From: Flavobacterium sp. N502540
Lineage (GTDB): Bacteria; Bacteroidota; Bacteroidia; Flavobacteriales; Flavobacteriaceae
Assembly (NCBI RefSeq): GCF_025947365.1
Contig: NZ_CP110012.1
Span: forward strand, 2,852,001-2,916,000
Length of the DNA: 64,000 nt
Direction: 5' to 3'
The notes beneath the pieces were generated by a model. It had not been told where the DNA came from. It saw only the letters and a list, made by a program, of their open reading frames with translations, and made no database searches. A program made the position numbers and the translations under genes. Shown here piece after piece: positions 25,179 through 33,637 of the stretch; position 1 is the stretch's first letter; each line of letters begins with the position of its first letter.

Positions 25179-25934
25179 ATGAAATTATATAAGTTACTCA
25201 GTTTTTCTTTTTTATTCGCCACTCTGACAAGCTGTACTTTTACCGAAAATATTTATGTAAGCGATAACGGAACCGGAAAATTTTCTTTAGATATGGATGG
25301 CTCTGCTTTAATGGCAATGGCAGGAGATCAGATTGGTGATCAATTGGGAGCGAATAACAAAAAAAATATGGATTCTACTTTTACCTTCAAACAGCTGTTG
25401 GCAGATAAAGGTGAAAGCATTTCAAAATTATCTCCGGAAGTTCAAAGTGAAATAAAAAAATTGGAAGACCTTGTGGTTAATATTAAAGTGAATGATGAGA
25501 AGAAAGAATTTCTGATGATATTCTCGGAAGATTTTAAGAAAGTAAATGACTTACATGATATATTACAATCGGTGAATACACTTCAAAAGCTGGTTGGAGG
25601 AGCAGATGCTTCAACACCTTTTGCAGGAGGTTTGGGAGACAACAACAGTAAAGTAAGTTTTAATTACGACGGAAAGAAATTTACCCGTAAAGCGACAATT
25701 GACAAACAAAAACAAGCTGAGAAAGTGAAAGATACGACAGCCGAAATGTCAAAAATGGTTTTTGCATCTTCTACTTATGTTTTAAAATACCATTTTCCAA
25801 AACGCATTAAAAAAGTATCAAATCCGACTGCTTTGTTTAGTGAAGACCGAAAAACAATTACAATTCAATACCCTTTCACGGATTATATGGAGAATCCTGA
25901 CAAACTTAACTTTGATGTTGAGTTTGAAAAATAA
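25179..25934 (+). CDS. Hypothetical lipoprotein
   Basis: The 251-residue protein has a lipoprotein signal (LFATLTSC, Cys 19). The mature part has alternating beta and helical stretches: VSDNGTGKFSLDMDGSALMAMAG, then FTFKQLLADKGESISKLSPEV, and a C-terminal LKYHFPKRIKKVSN...TITIQYPF region. No catalytic motif or named domain is recognised. The stop is 5 bases before lipB, so cotranscription is likely, without an obvious functional link. Confidence 0.7.
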   Translation: MKLYKLLSFSFLFATLTSCTFTENIYVSDNGTGKFSLDMDGSALMAMAGDQIGDQLGANNKKNMDSTFTFKQLLADKGESISKLSPEVQSEIKKLEDLVVNIKVNDEKKEFLMIFSEDFKKVNDLHDILQSVNTLQKLVGGADASTPFAGGLGDNNSKVSFNYDGKKFTRKATIDKQKQAEKVKDTTAEMSKMVFASSTYVLKYHFPKRIKKVSNPTALFSEDRKTITIQYPFTDYMENPDKLNFDVEFEK

Positions 25935-25939
25935 TTAAG

Positions 25940-26638
25940 ATGAATAAAAAAATCCAACTTCAGGATTTAGGAAGCAGAGACTATAAATCGACCTGGGAAT
26001 ATCAGGAAGAACTGTTCAAAGATATAGTCGACCTAAAAATCAGAAACAGAAGAGAAGAGCTCGATCTGGAAACTCCCAATTATTTGTTGTTTGTAGAGCA
26101 TCCGCACGTCTACACATTAGGCAAAAGCGGGGATTTTGAAAATTTACTCTTGAACGAAAAACAGCTTGAGGCCAAAGGAGCTACCTTTTACAAAATCAAT
26201 CGTGGTGGTGATATTACCTATCACGGACCGGGACAAATTGTAGGGTATCCAATTTTGGATTTGGAGAATTTTTTTACCGATATTCATAAGTACCTGCGTT
26301 TTCTGGAGGAATCTATTATTCTGACTTTGGAAGAATATGGTTTAAAGTCCGGACGAAGTGACGGTGAAACAGGAGTCTGGCTAGACGTTGGAACCCCGTT
26401 TGCCAGAAAAATTTGTGCGCTTGGTGTTCGTGCGTCACGCTGGGTAACCATGCATGGATTTGCTTTAAATGTAAATGTCGATTTGGGTTACTTTGATAAC
26501 ATTATCCCATGCGGAATCCGTGGTAAAGGAGTTACTTCTTTGCAGGTAGAGCTTGGCGTCGAAAAAGTTGATGAAGAAGAAGTAAAAGCGAAAATCATCA
26601 AACATTTAACTCATTTGTTTGAAGCGGAGTTTGTTTAA
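25940..26638 (+). CDS. lipB: Octanoyl-[ACP]:protein N-octanoyltransferase
   Basis: This 232-residue cytoplasmic enzyme moves octanoate from acyl carrier protein to lipoyl domains, the first step of lipoate synthesis. Hallmarks are RGGDITYHGPGQIVGYPI (89-105), the catalytic lysine K157 (RKICALG) and the catalytic cysteine C191 (IIPCGIRGKGVTSL). Length is normal. It follows the lipoprotein gene by 5 bases. No lipA is in the window. Confidence 0.96.
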   Translation: MNKKIQLQDLGSRDYKSTWEYQEELFKDIVDLKIRNRREELDLETPNYLLFVEHPHVYTLGKSGDFENLLLNEKQLEAKGATFYKINRGGDITYHGPGQIVGYPILDLENFFTDIHKYLRFLEESIILTLEEYGLKSGRSDGETGVWLDVGTPFARKICALGVRASRWVTMHGFALNVNVDLGYFDNIIPCGIRGKGVTSLQVELGVEKVDEEEVKAKIIKHLTHLFEAEFV

Positions 26639-26667
26639 AAAAAAGAGCTTTTGAAATATAAAATAGT

Positions 26668-27489
26668 ATGATATATGCTGAAGAAAATAACAATTATAGA
26701 ATTGCTGTTCCTTCAGCATTTGATACTGTTTTTTCGCATTTTTATTTTGCAGAGAATAAAGGCAATATTCCTGTAACGAAAACATTATTGCCCACTTTTC
26801 AGACCATTCTGGTTTTTATTTTTGGAGAAGGTGCTTCTTTAAAATCACAGCAAAATACAACTCTTGAAGTGCAGAAATGTGTTGTTTTAGGCCCAATAAA
26901 ACAAGCTTTTGAATACACTTTAAATCCTGATTCGGAGATTTTAGTTGCCAATTTTAAAGAAGATGCATTTTATAGATTTTTTGGAAACGCACTTCTTACT
27001 CATTCTTTACCTGTTGATCCCGATACTTTGATTGCCGAAAATTGTTTTTCCCTTTTATGGGAAGAACTTAATGAACGCTCTGATCCAAAAGAACGTGTTG
27101 ACCATGTTTTAGAATTTTGCAAACCTTATTTGCGAGAACAGCATGTCATGACTTCTCTTTTGACCGATTTTAGAGAAAAAAACATAGACCCTATAAAAGC
27201 AGTCGCATCTGAAACAAATCAATCAGAGCGAAATGTTCAGCTCAATCAAAAGAAGTTTTTTGGCTATACAATTAAAGAAATTAGTCGGTACGAGCGTTTT
27301 TTAAAAGCGGTCGAAGTAATTCAGAAAGATATTTTACGGGATTCTAAAACAGACTGGCTTGCTATTGTAGAGCAATGCGGTTATTACGATCAGAGTCAGT
27401 TGATACATGATTTCAAACATTACATGAATATCTCTCCAACCAAATTTTTGAAATTTCAAAGCGATATTTGTAGTTCAAAGAAGCTTTAG
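26668..27489 (+). CDS. AraC family transcriptional regulator
   Basis: The 273-residue protein has an N-terminal sensor-like domain (1-150, with FGEGASLKSQQ and VVLGPIKQAFEYTL, similar to the AraC sub-group with a DUF6597-like domain). Its C-terminal half is a double helix-turn-helix with YTIKEISRYERFLKAVEVIQ and CGYYDQSQLIHDFKHYMNISPTKF, where the second helix-turn-helix is clear. It precedes the NAD(P)H oxidoreductase gene by 82 bases on the same strand and is a plausible regulator of it. The effector is unknown. Confidence 0.88.
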   Translation: MIYAEENNNYRIAVPSAFDTVFSHFYFAENKGNIPVTKTLLPTFQTILVFIFGEGASLKSQQNTTLEVQKCVVLGPIKQAFEYTLNPDSEILVANFKEDAFYRFFGNALLTHSLPVDPDTLIAENCFSLLWEELNERSDPKERVDHVLEFCKPYLREQHVMTSLLTDFREKNIDPIKAVASETNQSERNVQLNQKKFFGYTIKEISRYERFLKAVEVIQKDILRDSKTDWLAIVEQCGYYDQSQLIHDFKHYMNISPTKFLKFQSDICSSKKL

Positions 27490-27571
27490 AAGTCTGCTTT
27501 TCGTTTTCTTACAATTGTCATGAGGTCCTTGGATTTACATTTGTCATGTTCAATCTTAAAAAACAGAAAAC

Positions 27572-28162
27572 ATGAAAAATTTAATCGTTTACGCACATCC
27601 AAACACAGGAAGTTTAAATCACTTTTTCAAACAAATTATCATGGAAAATCTTGAAAAATCAGGGCAGGAAGTTATCGTGAGAGATTTAAACGCAATCAAC
27701 TTTAATCCCGTTTTATCTCTGGCAGATATGAAGGGTCAGAGAGTAGGCGAAATTGCGGAGGAAGTTAAAACCGAACAGGATTTCATCTCATGGGCTGACC
27801 GCATTGTTTTTATTTATCCGATTTGGTGGACAGGAATGCCCGCGATCATGAAAGGTTATATTGACCGTGTTTTTAGTTATGGATTTGCGTATCGATACGA
27901 TCAGGGCATTCAGAAAGGTTTATTGACAGGGAAACAGACCATCATAATCAATTCACACGGAAAATCGAGTGCAGAATACGAATCAATTGGAATGGATAAA
28001 GCATTAGCGCTAACGTCAGATATCGGAATTTTTAATTATTGCGGACTGGAGGTTCAGAAGCATTTTTATTTTGATAAAGCAGACAGAGTTTCTGACGAAA
28101 ATATTTTAGAATGGAGCACTCAGATTAAAGAAGTGTTTCAGGAAAAGGTTTTATGTGTCTAA
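27572..28162 (+). CDS. NAD(P)H-dependent oxidoreductase, flavodoxin fold
   Basis: The 196-residue cytoplasmic flavoprotein belongs to the Kef-type/MdaB quinone reductase family. Typical stretches are NLIVYAHPNTGSLNH at the N-terminus, FIYPIWWTGMPAIMKGYIDRVFSYGFAY (in two pieces, about 89-115) and INSHGKSSAEYES. It probably reduces quinones or azo compounds with NAD(P)H and FMN. It lies between an AraC and a Crp-type regulator, all on the same strand, which suggests stress- or ligand-induced expression. Confidence 0.88.
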   Translation: MKNLIVYAHPNTGSLNHFFKQIIMENLEKSGQEVIVRDLNAINFNPVLSLADMKGQRVGEIAEEVKTEQDFISWADRIVFIYPIWWTGMPAIMKGYIDRVFSYGFAYRYDQGIQKGLLTGKQTIIINSHGKSSAEYESIGMDKALALTSDIGIFNYCGLEVQKHFYFDKADRVSDENILEWSTQIKEVFQEKVLCV

Positions 28163-28256
28163 TTTGTTATATTTCTGTTTTATAGCTGTTTAAGGCAATT
28201 TTTTTGAATTGTTAAAGTTATTTATAAAACCACTTTTTTCTAAAACCTAACCAATC

Positions 28257-28838
28257 ATGCAAAACGTAATAACAGACCTGTCGCGATTTATGCAATTTAA
28301 TGAAGCGGAAAGTATGGCTTTTAAAAACATACTGAGGCTAAAGAAAATCAAAAAAAACGAGCATCTTTTAGTCGAAGGAGAGGTTTGTAATTTCGGAGTT
28401 TTTATTGCGGAAGGCTGTATTCGTTACTATTACTCGCTTGATGGAGTAGAATCTACCGGAAACTTCTTCTTTGAAAATGACTGGTATTCTGATTTTGAGA
28501 GTTTTCTTTACGGAAAGCCTTCATTGCTCAATATAGAAGCTTTGGAAGATTGTGTGTTGTATCTGGCGTACAAGCATGATTTTGAAAAACTGGTTGCTGA
28601 ATACCCTGTATTTAATTCCTTTTTGCGAATTATGATGGAAAGAACCATAAAAGGTCTAACCGGCAGAAATATGGCAATGTCTTTATTGTCACATGAAGAA
28701 CGCTATTTACGATTTTTAAAGTACTGTCCCAAAGTGGTCGAAAGGGTTTCGTTAAAATACATTGCCAGTTATCTGGGAATCCAACCCGAAAGTTTAAGCC
28801 GAATTAGAACCAGAATTACATTGAACAGTAAATCTTAA
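28257..28838 (+). CDS. Crp/Fnr family transcriptional regulator
   Basis: The 193-residue protein has a cyclic-nucleotide-binding-like beta barrel (about 25-125: LLVEGEVCNFGVFIAEGCIRYYY) and a C-terminal helix-turn-helix (LKYIASYLGIQPESLSRIRTRI, in two parts, about 160-187). The cysteines are few and scattered, with no Fnr-type iron-sulfur motif. Such short Crp-like regulators are abundant in Bacteroidota and control varied stress genes. It follows the oxidoreductase by 94 bases and precedes a TonB-dependent receptor. Confidence 0.9.
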   Translation: MQNVITDLSRFMQFNEAESMAFKNILRLKKIKKNEHLLVEGEVCNFGVFIAEGCIRYYYSLDGVESTGNFFFENDWYSDFESFLYGKPSLLNIEALEDCVLYLAYKHDFEKLVAEYPVFNSFLRIMMERTIKGLTGRNMAMSLLSHEERYLRFLKYCPKVVERVSLKYIASYLGIQPESLSRIRTRITLNSKS

Positions 28839-28870
28839 CTCAAGTCAATTTTTAAGAAAATTCGACTCTT

Positions 28871-28878
28871 TATTTTTG
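28871..28878 (+). promoter_or_regulatory. Putative -7 element of the TonB receptor gene
   Basis: TATTTTTG lies 27 bases before the start at 28906 and matches TAnnTTTG. No TTG was found at the usual distance. Confidence 0.4.
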
Positions 28879-28905
28879 CTTCTATAACTGTAAAGCAAAA
28901 TAAAA

Positions 28906-31281
28906 ATGAAAAGAATATTCTTGATTATTATAAGTCTTTTTGGGTGGATTACCTATGCTCAAACGGGTACCGTAAAAGGAAAAATAATTGACAAACAATC
29001 TGAAAAACCACTTATCGGAGTTGCTATAGTATTAATTGGCGACGAGAAGAAAAATGCCATTTCAGATGCTGAGGGTAATTTTAAATTAACCAATATTCCG
29101 GTTGGTAGACAGAGTTTGAGTTTTAGTTTTGAGGGTTATGAAAATACTTCTGTTTCTGACCTGGATGTTACTACAGGAAAAGACAATCTTCTTACGGTTT
29201 CGATGATGGAGAAGTTTAACACACTGGATGAAATTGTAGTGACTTCGGGTTTAAGTAAAGCCAAACCCATTAATAAAATGGCGTTGGTATCGACTAAACA
29301 ATTTACGACAGAAGAAGTCAATCGATATGCAGGAGGAAGGAGTGACGTGGCACGTTTGGTTTCTAATTTTGCGGGAGTTTCTACCGGAGATGACAGTCGA
29401 AACGATATTGTGGTACGTGGAAATTCACCATCCGGAATGTTGTGGAGAATAGAAGGAATGCCGGTTCCGAGTCCCAATCATTTTTCGACATTGGGAACGA
29501 CAGGAGGTCCAATTTCGGCTCTGAATCCTAATCTTCTGGCTAATTCTGACTTTTTAACATCTGCTTTTCCGGCGGAATATGGAAATGCAATTGGAGGTGT
29601 TTTTGATCTGAGTTTCCGAAAAGGAAATCCCGATGATTATGAGTATATGATTAGTGCCGGAGCTTATCCGGGTGTCGAATTTATGGCCGAAGGCCCGCTT
29701 GGTAAAAAAGGAGGTTCCTTTGTAGCATCGGCAAGATATGGCTTTGTCGGGGTTTTAGGCTTGGCGGGTACAGATGCACAGCCTAATTACAGAGATATTA
29801 GTTTTAATGTAGATTTAGGAAAAAGTAAAATGGGTAATTTCTCGCTTTTTGGAATCTACGGAACATCGGATATTGATTTTTTAGGAGATAAAATAGATAA
29901 GGAAGATCCTTTTGCTGCACAGGATGAAGATGCCTATGTTAAATCAGGGTTTGCCTCTTTTGGATTAAAACACAATTTGGAAATTGGAACAAAATCATAT
30001 TTGAAAACAATTGTCGGTTTTTCAAATTCGAGCAACTCTTATGAGAATTTCCGCTATTATAATTTCAATACACCCGCAGTAAATCGTTTGCCCTTTACTG
30101 ATATTAGTAACAATGAAAATAGATTTACTTTCTTGACTTTGTTCAATTCTAAAATCAATAAAAAAGCAACTTTCAGAGCAGGTTTACTTTTTGAGAATTA
30201 TACGCTCGATGCTAAAATGGCTACCCGCGACAGACAGCAGGACAATAACGGAGATGGTTATCCGGACTTTGTACAGCTCATAAACAATAACGGGAATTAC
30301 AATATTATTCAGCCCTTTGCTCAGGGACAATTTCGTCTGACCGAAAAACTAACATTTAATGCCGGTATTCACGGACAGTATTTTTCGATCAACAAAGAGT
30401 TTGCTTTTGAACCCAGAGCAGCTTTGGCTTATGCAGTAAATCAAAGAAATACCATTAGTTTTGGTTATGGATTGCATCATCAAAGTGTTGCGGCTCCAAT
30501 ATTATTTCTGAATGAGTGGGTAAATGGAAATCAGGTTCAGACTAACAAGAATCTCGATTTAGTTCAAAGCCAGCATTATGTTTTGGGGTATGATGTGCGA
30601 TTGGCCAGAAAATGGAGAGGAAAAGTAGAAATTTACTATCAGGATATTAGTAAGGCAGGAGTTCAGTCCTTTCCAAGCAGTTATTCTACCTTAACAGAAG
30701 GTGCTGATTTTGGTTATTCAATTGATAAAACGTCTTTAATAAGTAAGGGAAGCGGATACAATCAGGGAATTGAATTTACAGTTGATAAATTCTTTAGCGA
30801 AGGATATTATGCTTTGTTTACTACTTCGCTTTTTGAAAGTAAGTATAAAGGAAGCGACGGTATAGAACGTAATTCACCTTTTAATAATGGATATGTCATC
30901 AATCTGTTAGGAGGGAAAGAATTTAGAATAGGAAAAGCAAAGAAAAATGTCTTTTCTATTGATACTAAATTTACAACTGCAGGAGGGCGTTATTACACGC
31001 CGGTTGATTTGGCTGCTTCGAACGATGCGGGTTATGAGATTAGGGATGATGCCAATGCCTTTAGCAAACAGTATGATCCTTATTTAAGGTTGGATGTGAA
31101 GTTTGGAATTAAATTTAACAGTAAAACAAAAAAGAGGTTTCATCAGTTTTATATCGATTTCCAAAATGTAACCAACCATACCAATATCTTTACGAAGGAG
31201 TATAATCGTTTAACGAATAGTGTAAATCAGAAGGATCAGATTGGATTCTCTCCTGATTTTGGATATAAATTTCAGTTTTAA
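28906..31281 (+). CDS. TonB-dependent outer membrane receptor
   Basis: The 791-residue protein has a signal peptide (ending near ITYAQ), then a carboxypeptidase-regulatory-like beta domain (about 22-95: GTVKGKIIDKQSEKPLIGVAI). A plug domain follows from about 105 (NTLDEIVVTSG, then RLVSNFAGVSTGDDSRNDIVVRGNSP) and then the outer-membrane beta barrel ending in an aromatic residue (GYKFQF). It imports an unknown ligand using TonB energy. Neither a SusD partner nor a ligand-specific enzyme is adjacent, so the substrate is open; a siderophore or small molecule is possible. Confidence 0.92.
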   Translation: MKRIFLIIISLFGWITYAQTGTVKGKIIDKQSEKPLIGVAIVLIGDEKKNAISDAEGNFKLTNIPVGRQSLSFSFEGYENTSVSDLDVTTGKDNLLTVSMMEKFNTLDEIVVTSGLSKAKPINKMALVSTKQFTTEEVNRYAGGRSDVARLVSNFAGVSTGDDSRNDIVVRGNSPSGMLWRIEGMPVPSPNHFSTLGTTGGPISALNPNLLANSDFLTSAFPAEYGNAIGGVFDLSFRKGNPDDYEYMISAGAYPGVEFMAEGPLGKKGGSFVASARYGFVGVLGLAGTDAQPNYRDISFNVDLGKSKMGNFSLFGIYGTSDIDFLGDKIDKEDPFAAQDEDAYVKSGFASFGLKHNLEIGTKSYLKTIVGFSNSSNSYENFRYYNFNTPAVNRLPFTDISNNENRFTFLTLFNSKINKKATFRAGLLFENYTLDAKMATRDRQQDNNGDGYPDFVQLINNNGNYNIIQPFAQGQFRLTEKLTFNAGIHGQYFSINKEFAFEPRAALAYAVNQRNTISFGYGLHHQSVAAPILFLNEWVNGNQVQTNKNLDLVQSQHYVLGYDVRLARKWRGKVEIYYQDISKAGVQSFPSSYSTLTEGADFGYSIDKTSLISKGSGYNQGIEFTVDKFFSEGYYALFTTSLFESKYKGSDGIERNSPFNNGYVINLLGGKEFRIGKAKKNVFSIDTKFTTAGGRYYTPVDLAASNDAGYEIRDDANAFSKQYDPYLRLDVKFGIKFNSKTKKRFHQFYIDFQNVTNHTNIFTKEYNRLTNSVNQKDQIGFSPDFGYKFQF

Positions 31282-31306
31282 AATTATTAAGAGTTTAGCT
31301 TACAGA

Positions 31307-31346
31307 ACAAATGCAGACAAAAGATCATCTCTTGTCTGCATTTTCG
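31307..31346. terminator. Bidirectional terminator
   Basis: AAATGCAGACAA pairs with TTGTCTGCATTT (12 bp) across an 11-nt loop and is followed by TTTT-type tracts. It lies between convergent genes ending at 31281 and 31386. Confidence 0.8.
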
Positions 31347-31385
31347 ATATTTAAGATTCATTGCGGATTTAAGCGGGGATCTGTA

Positions 31386-32396
31386 TTATAATTTTACAAT
31401 TTCCACCCTGCGATTTTTTGCTTTATTTTCTTCGCTTGTATTTTCAACAATGGGTTTATCAGAACCCCAGCCTTTTGTTTGTAGTCTTGAGGAGTCTATT
31501 CCTTTAGAAGTTAGTGCCGCTTTTACAGCATTTGCTCTCTGTTCTGAAAGTTTTTTATTGTGGGCTGCGTCGCCACTATTGTCTGTATGACCTTCAATAG
31601 CGATTTTAAGATTAGGATTGGCCGTTAGCAATTTCTGAATCTCATCAATTATAGGTGCAGATTCTGTTTTTATAGTAGCCTTATCGGTATCGAAATTAAT
31701 ATACAAAGCGATGTGTCCTTTAGTATCAAGTTCTTTTTTTATGGCATCCGCTTTGATAAGAGAGGCGGTCATCTTAAAAGGTTTTGTTTCCAAAACCATC
31801 CATCCCGCCGAAACAGCATCATCATAAGGAGTAAGCTGAATCCAGATATTTCTGTCTGCACGTCGAATCAAATAGGTAGTGGTAATGGCATTTGCCATGA
31901 AACCGTAACCATTCATATATTTTACACGATTGTTGTCTGGAATTGTATGTGACGAATCTGCAGGAACTTTCATTTCAGAGATTTTTACTCCGTCTACACT
32001 TTTAATCAATTCATCTAAATTTCGTGCTACTTCGAGATCGCTATAAGATTTTCCTTCTTTTGCTTTAATTCTGGAATAGAAAATTTTTCCTTCCGGTTTT
32101 TCAAAATGATCTTTTACCCAAAAATAAGCAACGTCATAATCAGCAATAGTGTTCTTGGAAGTGTCTTCGTAATTTTCAGGTAGATTAAAATAAGGGAATG
32201 TGCCAAGTGTTTTGTCTGAAATTGGTACAGAATTGAGATCAAATTTTTTAGCCGACGATGGTCCGGAAGTGGTTTCGGCAGCAGGGGGTGTTACAAGAGA
32301 ATCTGTGGTATCCGTCACATCATTCTGCTTTTTATTAGAATTACATGCTGCGATCATGCATGTAATTAGAAGTAATGTTAAAGTTTTGATTTTCAT
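31386..32396 (-). CDS. OmpA family lipoprotein
   Basis: The 336-residue protein has a lipoprotein signal (LLLITCMIAAC) and a Thr/Asp-rich linker. A middle domain (about 50-215) is unnamed. The C-terminal OmpA domain (about 225-336) binds peptidoglycan, with AIEGHTDNSGDAAHNKKLSEQRA and the NRRVEI ending. It likely tethers the outer membrane to peptidoglycan. The middle domain contains YFNLPENYED and VDGVKISEMKVP, also seen in other Bacteroidota OmpA lipoproteins. A full promoter precedes it. Confidence 0.92.
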   Translation of the reverse strand: MKIKTLTLLLITCMIAACNSNKKQNDVTDTTDSLVTPPAAETTSGPSSAKKFDLNSVPISDKTLGTFPYFNLPENYEDTSKNTIADYDVAYFWVKDHFEKPEGKIFYSRIKAKEGKSYSDLEVARNLDELIKSVDGVKISEMKVPADSSHTIPDNNRVKYMNGYGFMANAITTTYLIRRADRNIWIQLTPYDDAVSAGWMVLETKPFKMTASLIKADAIKKELDTKGHIALYINFDTDKATIKTESAPIIDEIQKLLTANPNLKIAIEGHTDNSGDAAHNKKLSEQRANAVKAALTSKGIDSSRLQTKGWGSDKPIVENTSEENKAKNRRVEIVKL

Positions 32397-32417
32397 GCGG
32401 TTAGTTTTTTAGAGAAT

Positions 32418-32448
32418 CAAAGATAACAAAGCAAAAAGATTTTAACAA
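32418..32448 (-). promoter_or_regulatory. Promoter of the OmpA lipoprotein gene
   Basis: On the minus strand TTG (32448-32446) is followed after 20 bases by TATCTTTG (32425-32418), a full Flavobacterium promoter match. The start codon lies 21 bases downstream. Confidence 0.65.
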
Positions 32449-32595
32449 AGAAAAAGATTCAATTTGATTGATTTTTTTTGAGTGTAATGTTTTGAAAAAG
32501 TGATGGTTATTATTGTTTGGATTCTGTGTTTTGTGACATGTTATTTGCCTTGCATTTTATATGAAAACAATTTGTCTGTCGCTATTTTATTTTTT

Positions 32596-33252
32596 TTAGA
32601 AAAGCTCCAATTGAGTAGGAAGTAGCTTAAAAGACATTCGATGGTATTTTGTTGTGCCATATTTTTTAATGGCTTCGCGGTGTTCCGTTGTTGGATAACC
32701 TTTGTTTTTTTTCCAATTATACATTGGGAACTCTTCATGAATTTTATCCATGTATTCATCGCGATAAGTTTTAGCAAGAACCGAAGCAGCTGCAATACTT
32801 AAAAATTTAGCATCACCTTTTATGATACTTTGATTAGGGATTGATTTTAGTAATTCGATTTCCGTTGAAGAGAATTGTTTTCCGACGGTATTCTTTAATC
32901 CTAGTTTAGCGTTCAGCGATCGGTTCCCGTCAACAATAATAAATTCAGGTAGGGTGTTTAACTTTAATACACATTCCTGCATTCCTTTCATCGAAGCATT
33001 CAGGATGTTTATCTCGTCAATTTCATCAGGCAGTAAATGTGTAACCGCAAAACTGATGGCCTGCTCTTCTATAATAGGTCTTAGTAAGAATCGTGCTTTT
33101 TCAGATAATTGCTTACTGTCGTTTAAAATTTGGTTTTCAAAATTGGCAGGCAAAATTACGGCTGCTGCAGTTACCGGACCGGCAAGACATCCTCGGCCCG
33201 CTTCATCAGTTCCGGTTTCTAAAAGATATCCTGAGAAGTTTTTTTGAAGCAT
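32596..33252 (-). CDS. rnhB: Ribonuclease HII
   Basis: The 218-residue enzyme cuts the RNA strand of RNA/DNA hybrids and removes misincorporated ribonucleotides. The catalytic D and E appear in [13 protein letters not shown], a further aspartate in FIIVDGN and another in the AKTYRDEYM helix. I use the ATG at 33252 ([10 protein letters not shown]); an upstream in-frame GTG at 33279 would add nine residues that are not typical of the family. It is followed by the OmpA gene on the same strand, which has its own promoter. Confidence 0.95.
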   Translation of the reverse strand: MLQKNFSGYLLETGTDEAGRGCLAGPVTAAAVILPANFENQILNDSKQLSEKARFLLRPIIEEQAISFAVTHLLPDEIDEINILNASMKGMQECVLKLNTLPEFIIVDGNRSLNAKLGLKNTVGKQFSSTEIELLKSIPNQSIIKGDAKFLSIAAASVLAKTYRDEYMDKIHEEFPMYNWKKNKGYPTTEHREAIKKYGTTKYHRMSFKLLPTQLELF

Positions 33253-33637
33253 TTTCTGGGTTTTTATATTCAAGGTCACAAATATTGTAATTTTTTTTAA
33301 GAGTGCTAAAAAACTTTTTTAATTAATAGCTTGGATTTACGAAAAAGAAAATAAAAGATTCAATTTTTACGAGGTTCATAAAAGGGGGTGTTGTTTTTTA
33401 AGATGCTTGCTTTTTCGCGGGCTCAACTGTTAAAACCATGTTAAGTGTTAAATTTACATAAATCTATGTTTTTAGCATAAATTAAGGAATATTGCTACTA
33501 AAAAGAATGGAATCCAAATAAATTATGATAGATATTGTTATATGTTTAAGTATTTAGGCTAAAAATAAGTTAAAAAATTTTGGTGTTTTAAGAAATAATT
33601 AAGATGTTTGCGACATACTAATTCAAAATAAATTAAA
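33253..33637. other. Intergenic region, 385 bp, before the SusC gene
   Basis: The region is AT-rich and lies between divergent genes. TATGTTTT at about 33465 is one mismatch from the -7 pattern, but no full promoter for the SusC gene is visible. No gene or RNA was recognised. Confidence 0.5.

Noticed and set aside
32541..32795. 84-codon minus-strand ORF overlapping the 3' end of rnhB
   Set aside because: It is a shifted frame on the same strand as rnhB, and RNase HII conservation decides the frame.
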